Below are positions 44,388-52,387 of a DNA stretch of 64,000 nt, one piece after another. The notes beneath the pieces are model-generated. The model saw nothing but the letters and a program-made list of their open reading frames with translations. It was not told the DNA's origin and did not search any database. Within the stretch, counting starts at the first letter, position 1, and every line of letters starts with the position of its first letter. The DNA is from Kitasatospora aureofaciens. Its GTDB lineage: Bacteria; Actinomycetota; Actinomycetes; Streptomycetales; Streptomycetaceae. Position numbers and translations under genes: made by a program. The stretch covers positions 124,001 through 188,000 of the forward strand of contig NZ_JAHTKP010000004.1 of the NCBI RefSeq assembly GCF_019192735.1, given 5' to 3'.

Positions 44388-44753
44388 ATGGCCGCACGAA
44401 TCGCCTACCGGCGGATCTACGAGGAGTCCTCGCCCCAGGACGGGCAGCGGGTGCTCGTCGACCGGGTCTGGCCGCGCGGGATGAAGAAGGAGGACGCGCA
44501 CCTCGACGAGTGGCTGCGGGACGTCGCCCCGTCGACCGAGCTGCGCCGGTGGTACGGCCACGACCCGAGCCGGTTCGCCGAGTTCCGTCGCCGCTACCGC
44601 GCCGAACTGCGGGACGCCGGGCACCGTGAGGCGGCCGGGCACCTGCGCGACCTCGCGGACCAGGGCGGACTCACGCTCGTCACCGCCACCAAGGACGTCG
44701 ACCACAGCCAGGCGGCCGTCCTCGCCGAGTGGCTGACCGGGAGCAAGCGGTGA
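44388..44753 (+). CDS. DUF488-family protein
   Basis: The 121-aa protein has the family signature VDRVWPRGMKKED near residue 25, with WLRDVAPSTELRRWYGHDP and the C-terminal LVTATKDVDHSQA. GGGAGGG precedes the ATG. The family is widespread and uncharacterised, with a possible nucleic-acid or cysteine-independent catalytic role. Confidence 0.9.
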   Translation: MAARIAYRRIYEESSPQDGQRVLVDRVWPRGMKKEDAHLDEWLRDVAPSTELRRWYGHDPSRFAEFRRRYRAELRDAGHREAAGHLRDLADQGGLTLVTATKDVDHSQAAVLAEWLTGSKR

Positions 44754-44822
44754 CCGCACCGGACCGGCTGCCCGGGCAACTACCCTTCGGCGCAGGACGG
44801 CACCCTCTACGCGGCCGGCTCC

Positions 44823-45290
44823 TCAGGCGGGTACCTCGCCAGGCTGCACATCGTCCCCGCCCCCTGAGTCCCCGCCCCCTGAGTCCCGGCCGCCCCCGGA
44901 CGTCCAGGCGCTGACCCACGCCTCCGGCCACGGCGCGCTGGCGCGCAGGCCGGCCGGCACGTGGACGGCGACGTACCGCCCGGAGGCGGCGAGCTGCCCG
45001 TCGCCCCACACCTCGAACCGGAAGGTGACGGAGCTGGTCCCGATCCGCTCGACCGCGAGCACCGTCGTCACCTCCTGCCCGAACCACAGCGGCGCGCTGA
45101 AGTCGGCCTCGTACCGCACGCGCGGCGCGGCGCCGAAGTACCCGGTGACGCCGTACGCGCGCATCAGGGCGGCCTCCGCGGCCTCGACGTAGCGCACGAC
45201 GGCGGTGTTGTGGTGGTGGCCGGCCGCGTCGGTGTCCATCCACTCGACGCGGCACCGGTGGACGGCCCGGGCGAGCCCGGTGCCGTCCAC
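44823..45290 (-). CDS. 4-hydroxybenzoyl-CoA-type hotdog thioesterase
   Basis: The 155-aa protein is a 4HBT hotdog enzyme, with the catalytic segment VEWMDTDAAGHHHNTAVVRY near residue 14 and VRYEADFSAPLWFGQEV. It would release the aromatic acid from its CoA thioester, for example the hydroxylated product of the upstream monooxygenase. The GTG begins 4 nt after the monooxygenase stop, and it is last in the five-gene aryl-CoA operon. A Gly/Asp repeat tail of about 25 residues is unusual. Confidence 0.88.
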   Translation of the reverse strand: MDGTGLARAVHRCRVEWMDTDAAGHHHNTAVVRYVEAAEAALMRAYGVTGYFGAAPRVRYEADFSAPLWFGQEVTTVLAVERIGTSSVTFRFEVWGDGQLAASGRYVAVHVPAGLRASAPWPEAWVSAWTSGGGRDSGGGDSGGGDDVQPGEVPA

Positions 45291-45294
45291 CGGG

Positions 45295-47676
45295 TCAGGC
45301 GACGGGGGCCGGCTCACGGGGCGGGGTCCAGCGCAGGTGGACGGTGCGGTCGGGGTCCTCGGCCCGGAGCAGGGTGAGGCGCGGGCGCACGGCGTCGGTC
45401 CGGGAGGTGGGCGGCTTGCGGCGCCCGGCGCGGAACGGCAGGGGCCAATCGGCCGCCGGGCCACGGTAGTTCTGCTCGGCGGCGGCGTGCAGGGTCCAGT
45501 GCGGGTCGTAGAGGTGGGTGCGGCCGATGGCGCAGAGGTCGGCGCGCCCGGCCATGAGGATGGAGTTGACGTCGTCGTAGGAGGCGATGGCGCCCACCGC
45601 GATGACGGCGGTGCCGGTGGCGGCGGCGACCTCGTGGCGGATCCGGTCGGCGTACGGGGTCTGGTAGGAGCGGCCGTAGGCGGGGCGCTCGTCCTTGGTG
45701 ACCTGGCCGGTGGAGACGTCGATGGCGTCGGCGCCGTGGGCGATGAAGGCGCGGGCGATCTCGACGGCGTCGTGCTCGGTGTTGCCGTCCGGCGCCCAGT
45801 CGGTGGCGGAGATGCGCACGATCATGGGCCGTTCGGCGGGCCAGACGGCGCGGACGGCGTCGAAGACCTCCAGGGGGTAGCGGAGCCGGTTCGCGAGCGG
45901 GCCGCCGTACTCGTCGGTGCGGCGGTTGGCCAGCGGCGAGAGGAAGGAGGAGAGCAAGTAGCCGTGCGCGCAGTGGAGTTCGAGCAGGTCGAAGCCGGCC
46001 TCGGCGCCCCGGCGGGCGGCGGCGACGAACTCGGCGGTGATCCGGTCGAGGTCCGCGCGGGTGGCCTCGCGCGGCACCGCGGACCCAAAGCCGTAGGGCA
46101 CCTCCGACGGCCCGACGACCTCCCAGTTGCCCTCCGCCAGCGGCTCGTCCATGCCGTCCCACATGAGCCGGGTCGAGCCCTTGCGGCCCGAATGGCCAAT
46201 CTGGAGGCCGATGCGGGCGGTGGAGTTCCCATGGACATAGGAGACGATCCGGCCCCACGCGTCGCGCTGGGCGTCGCTCCACAGGCCCGTGCAGCCGGGG
46301 GTGATGCGGCCCTCGGGGGAGACGCAGACCATCTCGGTCATCACCAGCCCGGCGCCACCCATGGCCTTGGAGCCGAGGTGGACGAGGTGGAGGTCGCCGG
46401 GCACGCCGTCGGTGGCGGAGTACATGTCCATGGGGGAGACGATGACCCGGTTCTTCAGCTCCAACTGCCCGAGCCGGAACGGCTGGAACATCGCCGGGAC
46501 GACCTCGGCGGCCCCCTGGGCGGCGGCGAAGGCGGCGTCGACGCGGTCGGCGAACTGCGGGTCCCGGGTGCGCAGGTTGTCGTAGGTGATGCGGCGGGAG
46601 CGGGTCAGCAGGTTGAAGCAGAACTGCGTGGGCTCCTGGTGGACGTACATCCCGATGTTCTCGAACCACTCCAGCGAGGCCTGGGCGGCCCGCTGGGTGG
46701 ACTCGACGACCGGGCGCCGCTCGGTCTCGTAGGCCGTCAACGCCTCGTCCAGGCCCGGGTGTTCGTGCAGGCAGGCGGCGAGCGCGAGGGCGTCCTCCAT
46801 GGCCAGCTTGGTGCCGGAGCCGATCGAGAAGTGCGCGGTGTGGGCGGCGTCGCCGAGCAGGACGAGGTCGCCGTCGTGCCAGCGCTCGTTGCGGACGGTG
46901 GAGAAGTTGAGCCACTTCGAGTTGTTGGCGGACAGTCGGTGCCCGTCGAGCTCCTCGGCGAACAGCGCGCGGATCCGCTCGACGGCCTGCTCGTCCGAGG
47001 CGCCGGGCGGGAGGTCGGCGCCCTCGGTGGCGTCGAAGCCGGCCCGGCGCCAGACGTCCTCGTGCATCTCCACGATGAAGGTGGAGCCGGTGGCGGAGTA
47101 GGGGTAGGCGTGGACCTGCATGGTCCCCCACTCGGTCTGCTTGATGAAGAACTGGAAGGCCTCGAAGACCCGGTCGGTGCCGAGCCACATGTACTTGTTG
47201 CGGCGGGTGTCCACGCTGGGCCGGAAGACGTCCGCACAGGCCTGCCGGATCTGGGAGTTGAGCCCGTCCGCGGCGACCGTCAGATCGTGGTCGGCGCGCA
47301 GCACGGCGGTGTCGGGGGCGGGCGTGCCGAAGCGCAGGTCGACGCCGAGGCCCCGGCAGCGCTCCTGGAGCAGGTGCAGCAGCTCCCGGCGGCTCATCGC
47401 GGCGAAGCCCTGCCCGCCGACGGTGTGGCTGCGGCCGCCGACGTGGATGTCGATGTCGGTCCAGCGGGCGAAGCGGTCGGCCATGGCGGCGGCGAACTCG
47501 GGGTCGGCGTTCTCGATGCCGCCGAGCGTCTCGTCGGAGAAGACCACGCCGAAGCCGAAGGTGACGTCGGGGGCGTTGCGCTCCCAGACGGTGACCTCGT
47601 GGGCGGGGTCGAGTTGTTTCATCAGCGCGGCGAGGTAGAGGCCGCCCGGCCCGCCGCCGACGATCGCGATCTTCAC
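45295..47676 (-). CDS. Salicylyl-CoA/2-aminobenzoyl-CoA monooxygenase-reductase fusion
   Basis: The 793-aa bifunctional protein has an N-terminal FAD monooxygenase (residues 1-395; GGGPGG dinucleotide motif, GDAAHTAHFSIGSG) fused to an Old Yellow Enzyme-like TIM barrel (about 410-770; FRLGQLELKNRVIVSPM, DLLELHCAHGYLLSSFLSP). This fusion is specific to 2-aminobenzoyl-CoA monooxygenase/reductase and salicylyl-CoA 5-hydroxylase. It 5-hydroxylates (and in one case reduces) the CoA-bound ring. GAGGAA precedes the GTG. The flanking CoA ligase and thioesterase support the role. Salicylate versus anthranilate cannot be decided from this gene alone. Confidence 0.92.
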   Translation of the reverse strand: MKIAIVGGGPGGLYLAALMKQLDPAHEVTVWERNAPDVTFGFGVVFSDETLGGIENADPEFAAAMADRFARWTDIDIHVGGRSHTVGGQGFAAMSRRELLHLLQERCRGLGVDLRFGTPAPDTAVLRADHDLTVAADGLNSQIRQACADVFRPSVDTRRNKYMWLGTDRVFEAFQFFIKQTEWGTMQVHAYPYSATGSTFIVEMHEDVWRRAGFDATEGADLPPGASDEQAVERIRALFAEELDGHRLSANNSKWLNFSTVRNERWHDGDLVLLGDAAHTAHFSIGSGTKLAMEDALALAACLHEHPGLDEALTAYETERRPVVESTQRAAQASLEWFENIGMYVHQEPTQFCFNLLTRSRRITYDNLRTRDPQFADRVDAAFAAAQGAAEVVPAMFQPFRLGQLELKNRVIVSPMDMYSATDGVPGDLHLVHLGSKAMGGAGLVMTEMVCVSPEGRITPGCTGLWSDAQRDAWGRIVSYVHGNSTARIGLQIGHSGRKGSTRLMWDGMDEPLAEGNWEVVGPSEVPYGFGSAVPREATRADLDRITAEFVAAARRGAEAGFDLLELHCAHGYLLSSFLSPLANRRTDEYGGPLANRLRYPLEVFDAVRAVWPAERPMIVRISATDWAPDGNTEHDAVEIARAFIAHGADAIDVSTGQVTKDERPAYGRSYQTPYADRIRHEVAAATGTAVIAVGAIASYDDVNSILMAGRADLCAIGRTHLYDPHWTLHAAAEQNYRGPAADWPLPFRAGRRKPPTSRTDAVRPRLTLLRAEDPDRTVHLRWTPPREPAPVA

Positions 47677-47689
47677 GGGGTTCCTCTTC

Positions 47690-49336
47690 TCAATGCTGGC
47701 CGTCATGCTGGTCGTCGACGATCCGGCGCAGGACGAAGCGCTGGAGCTTGCCGCTGGTGTTGCGCGGCAGGGCTTCGCAGAAGCGCACCTCACGCGGGTA
47801 CTTGTAGGGGGCCAGCACCTGTTTGACGTGGTCCTGGATCTCCTTGGCCTTGGCGCTGTCGCCCGGCACGCCGTCGCGCAGGACGACGAAGGCGCAGACG
47901 ATCGAGCCGCGTTCGGGGTCGGGTTTGGCGACCACGCCGGACTCGACCACGTCCGGGTGGGTGTCGATGGCGGCCTCGACCTCGGGACCGCCGATGTTGT
48001 AGCCGGAGGAGACGATCATGGCGTCGCTGCGGGCCTGGTAGAAGAAGTAGCCGTCGCCGTCCCGGTAGAAGAGGTCGCCGGTGACGTTCCAGCCGTCCAC
48101 GACGTAGTCGAATTGGCGCGGGTCGTCGAGGTAGCGGCAGCCGACCGGGCCGATGACGGCGAGCCGGCCCGGCTCGCCGGGGCCGAGTTCGCGGCCGTCG
48201 AGGTCGAGGATGGTGGCGCGGTAGCCGGGCAGCGGGCGGCCGGTGGCGCCGGGACGGATGTCGTCGCCGGCGGCCGAGATGAAGATGTGCAGCAGCTCGG
48301 TGGCGCCGATGCCGTCGATGACGCGGAGCCCGAGCCGGTCGCGCAGCTGCTCCCAGGTGCTCTGCGGCAGGTGCTCGCCGGCGGAGACCGCGACCCGCAG
48401 CCCCGAGAGCCGGTGCTCCAGCCCTTCGCGCAGGATCGCCTTGTAGGCGGTGGGCGCGGTGGCCAGGACGGTGACGCCGTGGCGCTCGACGAGTTCCGCG
48501 AGCTGTGGCGGCGTCGCCGACTCGGTCAGCAGCGCGCAGGCGCCCGCCCGCAGCGGGAAGACGACGAGCATGCCGAGGCCGAAGGTGAAGGCGAGCGGCG
48601 CCGAGCAGGCGACGGTGTCGCCGGGCGCGAGGCCCAGCAGCGGGCGGCCGAAGGTGTGGTCGATGGAGAGCACGTCGCGGTGGAAGTGCATGGTGATCTT
48701 CGGGACGCCGGTGCTGCCGGACGTCGGACCGAGCAGCGCCACGTCGTCGGCGGCGGTCGGCACGTTGGTGAACTCGCCCGACTTCGCGCCGGCGCGGGCC
48801 AGGAGGTCGCTCACGCTGCGGCTGCCGTGGGCCACGACCGTCAGCGACGGGAGGGTGGTCTCCCGGACGTGCTCGACCTCCTCGGTGAAGCGGCAGTCGA
48901 CCAGGGCTATCGACGGCCTGGTCCGCTCGACGATCGGTACCAGTTCCCGGGCGCGCAGCGCGGCCATGGTGGTCACGGCCACGCCGCCCGCCTTCAGGAC
49001 GCCCAGCCAGGCCGCCACCGCCCAGGGGTTGTTCGGCGAGCGCAGCAGCACGCGCCCGCCGGGGACGAGGCCCAGATCCTCGGTCAGCACCTGGGCGACC
49101 TGGTTGGCCCGCCGTTGCAGGAGGCCGTAGGACCAGGTCTCCCCGTCCGGCGTGCGCAGCGCCGGCAGGTCGGGGCCGTGGGTCAGCACCGGGCGGTCGA
49201 TCAGCTCGGTGGCGGCGTTGAGCCGGTCCGGGTACTGCAGCGCCGGCGTGGTGAACTCGATCGTCGGCCACAGCTCGGCCGGCGGGAGGTGGTCGCGGGT
49301 GAAGGTGTCCAGGTGGGCCGAGGGTGACAGGGACAA
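47690..49336 (-). CDS. Benzoate/2-aminobenzoate-CoA ligase
   Basis: The 548-aa ANL-family ligase has an N-terminus of 2-aminobenzoate-CoA-ligase type (SAHLDTFTRDHLPP, then PALQYPDRLN). It has the phosphate loop LLGPTSGSTGVPK, A5 GIGATELLHIF, TGD in NVTGDLF, and the A10 lysine in PRNTSGKLQRF. It activates the aromatic acid for the adjacent hydroxylase. No ATG/GTG fits the N-terminus; TTG at 49336 with GGAAGG upstream is the best start. It ends 13 nt before the monooxygenase gene. Confidence 0.92.
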   Translation of the reverse strand: MSLSPSAHLDTFTRDHLPPAELWPTIEFTTPALQYPDRLNAATELIDRPVLTHGPDLPALRTPDGETWSYGLLQRRANQVAQVLTEDLGLVPGGRVLLRSPNNPWAVAAWLGVLKAGGVAVTTMAALRARELVPIVERTRPSIALVDCRFTEEVEHVRETTLPSLTVVAHGSRSVSDLLARAGAKSGEFTNVPTAADDVALLGPTSGSTGVPKITMHFHRDVLSIDHTFGRPLLGLAPGDTVACSAPLAFTFGLGMLVVFPLRAGACALLTESATPPQLAELVERHGVTVLATAPTAYKAILREGLEHRLSGLRVAVSAGEHLPQSTWEQLRDRLGLRVIDGIGATELLHIFISAAGDDIRPGATGRPLPGYRATILDLDGRELGPGEPGRLAVIGPVGCRYLDDPRQFDYVVDGWNVTGDLFYRDGDGYFFYQARSDAMIVSSGYNIGGPEVEAAIDTHPDVVESGVVAKPDPERGSIVCAFVVLRDGVPGDSAKAKEIQDHVKQVLAPYKYPREVRFCEALPRNTSGKLQRFVLRRIVDDQHDGQH

Positions 49337-49383
49337 CGGACGGGTCCTTCCGGGGGCTCGCCGGCGCGTGGGGCGCGGCGGGG

Positions 49384-50292
49384 TCAGGCGGTGCGGATCA
49401 TGCCCTCCTGGGCCACGGTGGCGAGGTGCCGGCGGTCGCGGGTGAAGAAGCGGCCGGTGCCGAGACCGCGCCCGGTGTCGGCGGCGACCGCCTCCTGGAC
49501 GTAGAGCAGCCAGTCGTCCACCGGCCCGGGCCGGTGGAACCACATGGCGTGGTCGAGGCTCGCCGTGACCAGCCCGGGCCTCGCCCACGGCAGGCCGAGC
49601 ACCCGCAGGACCGGCTCCAGGATTGTGTAGTCGCAGACGTACGCCAGGGCGGCCTGGTCCCGCTGGGCGTCGCTCAGGCCGTCGACGGGCCGCAGGCGGT
49701 CGAAGGGCCTGAGCCAGACGGCCTGGTGGGGTGTCTGCTTGCCCTCGACCGTCAGGTAGACCGGGCCGGGCACGTGCCGCATGTCGAAGCTGCGGCCGCC
49801 CGACCAGTACGCCTTCGAGGCGTCGGTCATGGTGCCGCCGCTGCGCCCCGCCAGGTACTCGGCCGAGCTGGGCAGCTCCTCCGGGGCGGGGACATCGTCC
49901 TCGAAGCCGGCGTGGAAGCTCCCGCCGGGCTCGCCGGCGGCGAAGTTGGCCAGGCAGACGTAGACCGGCTTGCCGTTCCCGAAAGCGCGCACCTGGCGGG
50001 TGCTGTAGCCGCGGCCGTCCCGCAGGAGCTCCACCTCGTACCGCACGGTGGCGCCGATGTCCGCCGGGCGGAGGAAGTAACTGTGCATCGAGTGCAGGGA
50101 CTTGCCGTCGGTCACCGAGCGCATGGCCGCGGCGGCGGCCTGGGCGACGAGGTCGCCGCCGTAGGCCTTGGGCCAGGGGCAGGGCTGGGTGGTGGCGGTG
50201 AAGGCGAGGTCGAAGTGCTCGGGTTCGGCCGGGGTCAGGGTGACGGCCGAGGTGAAGACCGCGGAGGTCACCAGGCCGTCGGTGGTGGTCAA
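49384..50292 (-). CDS. TesB-family acyl-CoA thioesterase II
   Basis: The 302-aa double-hotdog protein has PWPKAYGGDLVAQAAAAA (first hotdog) and MWFHRPGPVDDWLLYVQE (second hotdog) with the catalytic D-x-x-x-W-type residues of TesB. It may hydrolyse the hydroxyaryl-CoA or protect the CoA pool. TTG at 50292 overlaps the cupin stop (TTGA), suggesting coupling. GTG at 50271 is an alternative. Confidence 0.88.
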   Translation of the reverse strand: MTTTDGLVTSAVFTSAVTLTPAEPEHFDLAFTATTQPCPWPKAYGGDLVAQAAAAAMRSVTDGKSLHSMHSYFLRPADIGATVRYEVELLRDGRGYSTRQVRAFGNGKPVYVCLANFAAGEPGGSFHAGFEDDVPAPEELPSSAEYLAGRSGGTMTDASKAYWSGGRSFDMRHVPGPVYLTVEGKQTPHQAVWLRPFDRLRPVDGLSDAQRDQAALAYVCDYTILEPVLRVLGLPWARPGLVTASLDHAMWFHRPGPVDDWLLYVQEAVAADTGRGLGTGRFFTRDRRHLATVAQEGMIRTA

Positions 50293-50771
50293 CGGTCCGT
50301 CCAGTCGCGCAGGTCGGCGTCGTCGACATCCGGCAGGTTGACGACGATGTTCTCGGGCGTCCGGGTGGTCATCCACACCAGCCGCTCGGTGCGGGAGAGG
50401 TTGCACTCGATGTGCGGCATGAACGGCGGTACGAAGACCCAGTCGCCCTCCTCCATGTCGACGTAGTCCTCGAACCGCTCGCCGAAGTAGATGCGGCCGC
50501 GGCCGGACAGGACGTACCCGCCGGTCTCGGCCTCGCCGTGGTGGTGGGTGACCGAGCGGTAGCCGGGTTCGTTGCTGACCTGGCCGAACCAGAGCCGGCG
50601 CGCCGGGGTGTGCTGGATGCTCACGCCCGAGATCCGGACGGCGCCGCCGGAGTCGGCGGTGCTCGGATCCTCCTGGCCGCGGCGCGTCACGACGGGGGCG
50701 ACGAGGCCGCTCGGCAGGCGGTACATCGAATTGTCGCCCTCAAGGCGGTACTTGCTGAGATCGGGCTCCAT
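50289..50771 (-). CDS. Small cupin protein, candidate ring-cleaving dioxygenase
   Basis: The 160-aa single-domain cupin has motif 1 VTHHHGEAETGGYVLSG and motif 2 GDWVFVPPFMPHIECN, giving a complete 3-His/1-Glu metal site. Gentisate-, nitrosalicylate- and hydroxyanthranilate-type dioxygenases are cupins. As first gene of the aryl-CoA operon this is the best candidate for ring cleavage of the 5-hydroxylated product. AGGAAACGGAG precedes the ATG. It is shorter than bicupin gentisate dioxygenases (about 350 aa), so a role as sensor or isomerase is also possible. Confidence 0.85.
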   Translation of the reverse strand: MEPDLSKYRLEGDNSMYRLPSGLVAPVVTRRGQEDPSTADSGGAVRISGVSIQHTPARRLWFGQVSNEPGYRSVTHHHGEAETGGYVLSGRGRIYFGERFEDYVDMEEGDWVFVPPFMPHIECNLSRTERLVWMTTRTPENIVVNLPDVDDADLRDWTDR

Positions 50772-50937
50772 GCGGACGGCTCCGTTTCCTGGGGCGGACT
50801 TTCCTTGGGGGGCGGACGTCGACGCGATCGGTATCTCGTTTCTTTCACGACCGTCATCTACAGTCAATACACCTCGCGCGTGCGCCCCGCCCCGATCGGG
50901 CGGAACCGGCCCGACGCGCCCCCCGACCGGAGGTGGC
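50772..50937. promoter_or_regulatory. Divergent promoter region of the aryl-CoA island
   Basis: This 166-bp gap separates the minus-strand catabolic operon from the RidA-FAH-PaaX genes. TTGACT on the minus strand (50867-50862) is a -35 candidate for the leftward operon, and TACAGT (50859-50864) a -10 candidate for the rightward one; they overlap. A PaaX-type repressor binding here would control both directions, but I found no exact palindrome. Confidence 0.5.
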
Positions 50938-51354
50938 ATGACGCCCGTCCCCGTGAACCCCGGCTCCCTTCCCGCCCCGAGCGGCTACTCGCACGGCACG
51001 CTGGCCGGCAACACCCTGCACCTCGGCGGCCAGACCGCCCTCGACGCCGACATGCGGATCGTCCCGGGCGGCATCGTCGAGCAGTTCCGCCAGGCGTTCG
51101 GCAATCTGCTCACCACGCTCCGCGAGGCGGGCGGCGAACCGCGGGATCTGGTCAGCATCACCATCTACCTCACCGACATCCCCGACTACCAGGCCCACGG
51201 CAAGGAGATCGGCAAGGTCTGGCGGGAACTGGCCGGTCCGGTCTACCCGGCCATGGCCGGCATCGGCTGCACCGCCCTCTGGCAGTCCGAGGCCCTGATC
51301 GAGATCCTCGGCGTCGCCGTGATCCCGGACGAGCGGCTGGTGCGTCCGGCCTGA
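50938..51354 (+). CDS. RidA/YjgF-family enamine deaminase
   Basis: The 138-aa protein is a complete RidA-fold protein: YSHGTLAGNTLHLGGQTALD at the N-terminus, VSITIYLTDIPDY, and the C-terminal strand ALIEILGVAVIPD. Archetypal RidA uses an arginine for the imine carboxylate, but here the corresponding position is not the usual P-A-R, so the subfamily is probably a catabolic one. In 2-aminophenol and 3-hydroxyanthranilate routes, RidA-like proteins deaminate 2-aminomuconate. Its presence suggests an amino-aromatic substrate. GGAGG precedes the ATG. Confidence 0.88.
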   Translation: MTPVPVNPGSLPAPSGYSHGTLAGNTLHLGGQTALDADMRIVPGGIVEQFRQAFGNLLTTLREAGGEPRDLVSITIYLTDIPDYQAHGKEIGKVWRELAGPVYPAMAGIGCTALWQSEALIEILGVAVIPDERLVRPA

Positions 51355-51400
51355 TCGATCTTCTCCGACGGTCGACACGAATATTCACAAAGGCGGAGGC

Positions 51401-52288
51401 ATGAAACTCGCAGCTCTCACGATCGACGGCGCCCGGCGGGCCGGTGTCCTCGTCGAGGCCGGGACGGCGGTGGCGCTGCTGCCCGAGGCGCTCGGCACGG
51501 TCGACGACCTCGTCCGCGGCGGCCCGTCCGCCATGGCGGCGGCGCAGAGTGCCGTGGACGGCGCGCCCACGGTGCCGCTCGCAGCCGTCCGCCTGGAGGC
51601 GCCCCTGCAGCGCTTCAACCGCGACATCCTGTGCACCGGCTGGAACTACTGGGACCACTTCGAGGAGTCCCGGGGCAAGCGCGGGGGCCAGGACCCGGCC
51701 GACCGCCCCACCCGCCCGACCTTCTTCACCAAGGGCCCGGACACCGTCATCGGCCCGTCCGACGACATCGCCTACGACCCCGCGCTCTCCGACCGGTGGG
51801 ACTACGAGGCCGAGATCGCCCTCGTCATCGGCCGCGACGGCCGGTCGATCCCGGAGGCCGAGGCGCTGGGGCACGTCTTCGGCTACCTCGTCGCCAACGA
51901 CGTCTCCCAGCGCGACCTCCAGCGGGCGCACGGCGGGCAGTGGCTCAAGGGCAAGAGCATCGACGCCACCATGCCGCTCGGCCCCTGGCTCACCACCGCC
52001 GACGAGGTGCCCGACCCCGGCGGCCTCCGGGTGCAGTGCGAGGTCAACGGCGAGCTGCGGCAGGACGCGTCGAGCGCCCAGATGGCGTTCCCGATCGCCC
52101 GGCTCATCGCCGAGCTGAGCCACGGCATGACCCTGCGCGCGGGGGACGTCCTCCTCACCGGTACACCGAGCGGCATCGGCAGTGCGCGCGACCCGCAGGT
52201 CTTCCTGCGCGACGGCGACACCGTCGTCACCCGGGTCGGCGGCCTCGGCGAGCTGCGCAACCGGGTGGTGCGGACATCCCTGGTCTGA
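51401..52288 (+). CDS. Fumarylacetoacetate-hydrolase-family protein
   Basis: The 295-aa protein has the FAH C-terminal domain with the metal ligands in WDYEAEIALVIGRDGRSI, the conserved VANDVSQRD, WLKGKSIDATMPLGPW and LLTGTPSGIG. Family members hydrolyse C-C bonds or decarboxylate or isomerise 2-oxo acids such as fumarylpyruvate, 4-oxalocrotonate and acylpyruvates. In this island it would process the deaminated ring-cleavage product. It follows RidA by 46 nt. Confidence 0.9.
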   Translation: MKLAALTIDGARRAGVLVEAGTAVALLPEALGTVDDLVRGGPSAMAAAQSAVDGAPTVPLAAVRLEAPLQRFNRDILCTGWNYWDHFEESRGKRGGQDPADRPTRPTFFTKGPDTVIGPSDDIAYDPALSDRWDYEAEIALVIGRDGRSIPEAEALGHVFGYLVANDVSQRDLQRAHGGQWLKGKSIDATMPLGPWLTTADEVPDPGGLRVQCEVNGELRQDASSAQMAFPIARLIAELSHGMTLRAGDVLLTGTPSGIGSARDPQVFLRDGDTVVTRVGGLGELRNRVVRTSLV

Positions 52289-52294
52289 CCTGCT

Positions 52295-52318
52295 CCGATC
52301 GAGTGATCGGGTGATCGG
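52295..52318. promoter_or_regulatory. Possible operator before the PaaX gene
   Basis: CCGATC-GAGT-GATCGG (52295-52310) is a perfect inverted repeat, immediately followed by a second GTGATCGG (52311-52318). It lies 70 bp before the PaaX start, next to a TAGGCT -10 candidate (52328-52333), fitting autoregulation. Confidence 0.5.
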
Positions 52319-52387
52319 GAGAGACGATAGGCTGCCCGGCGACGGGTCCCGAGGCTGTGACCGGCCCGAGGCGAGGAGAGCACACGA

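Noticed and set aside
45205..47826. 873-codon open frame antisense to the monooxygenase fusion
   Set aside because: The minus strand encodes a complete two-domain enzyme; the plus-strand reading is Gly/Val/Glu low-complexity with no start signals.
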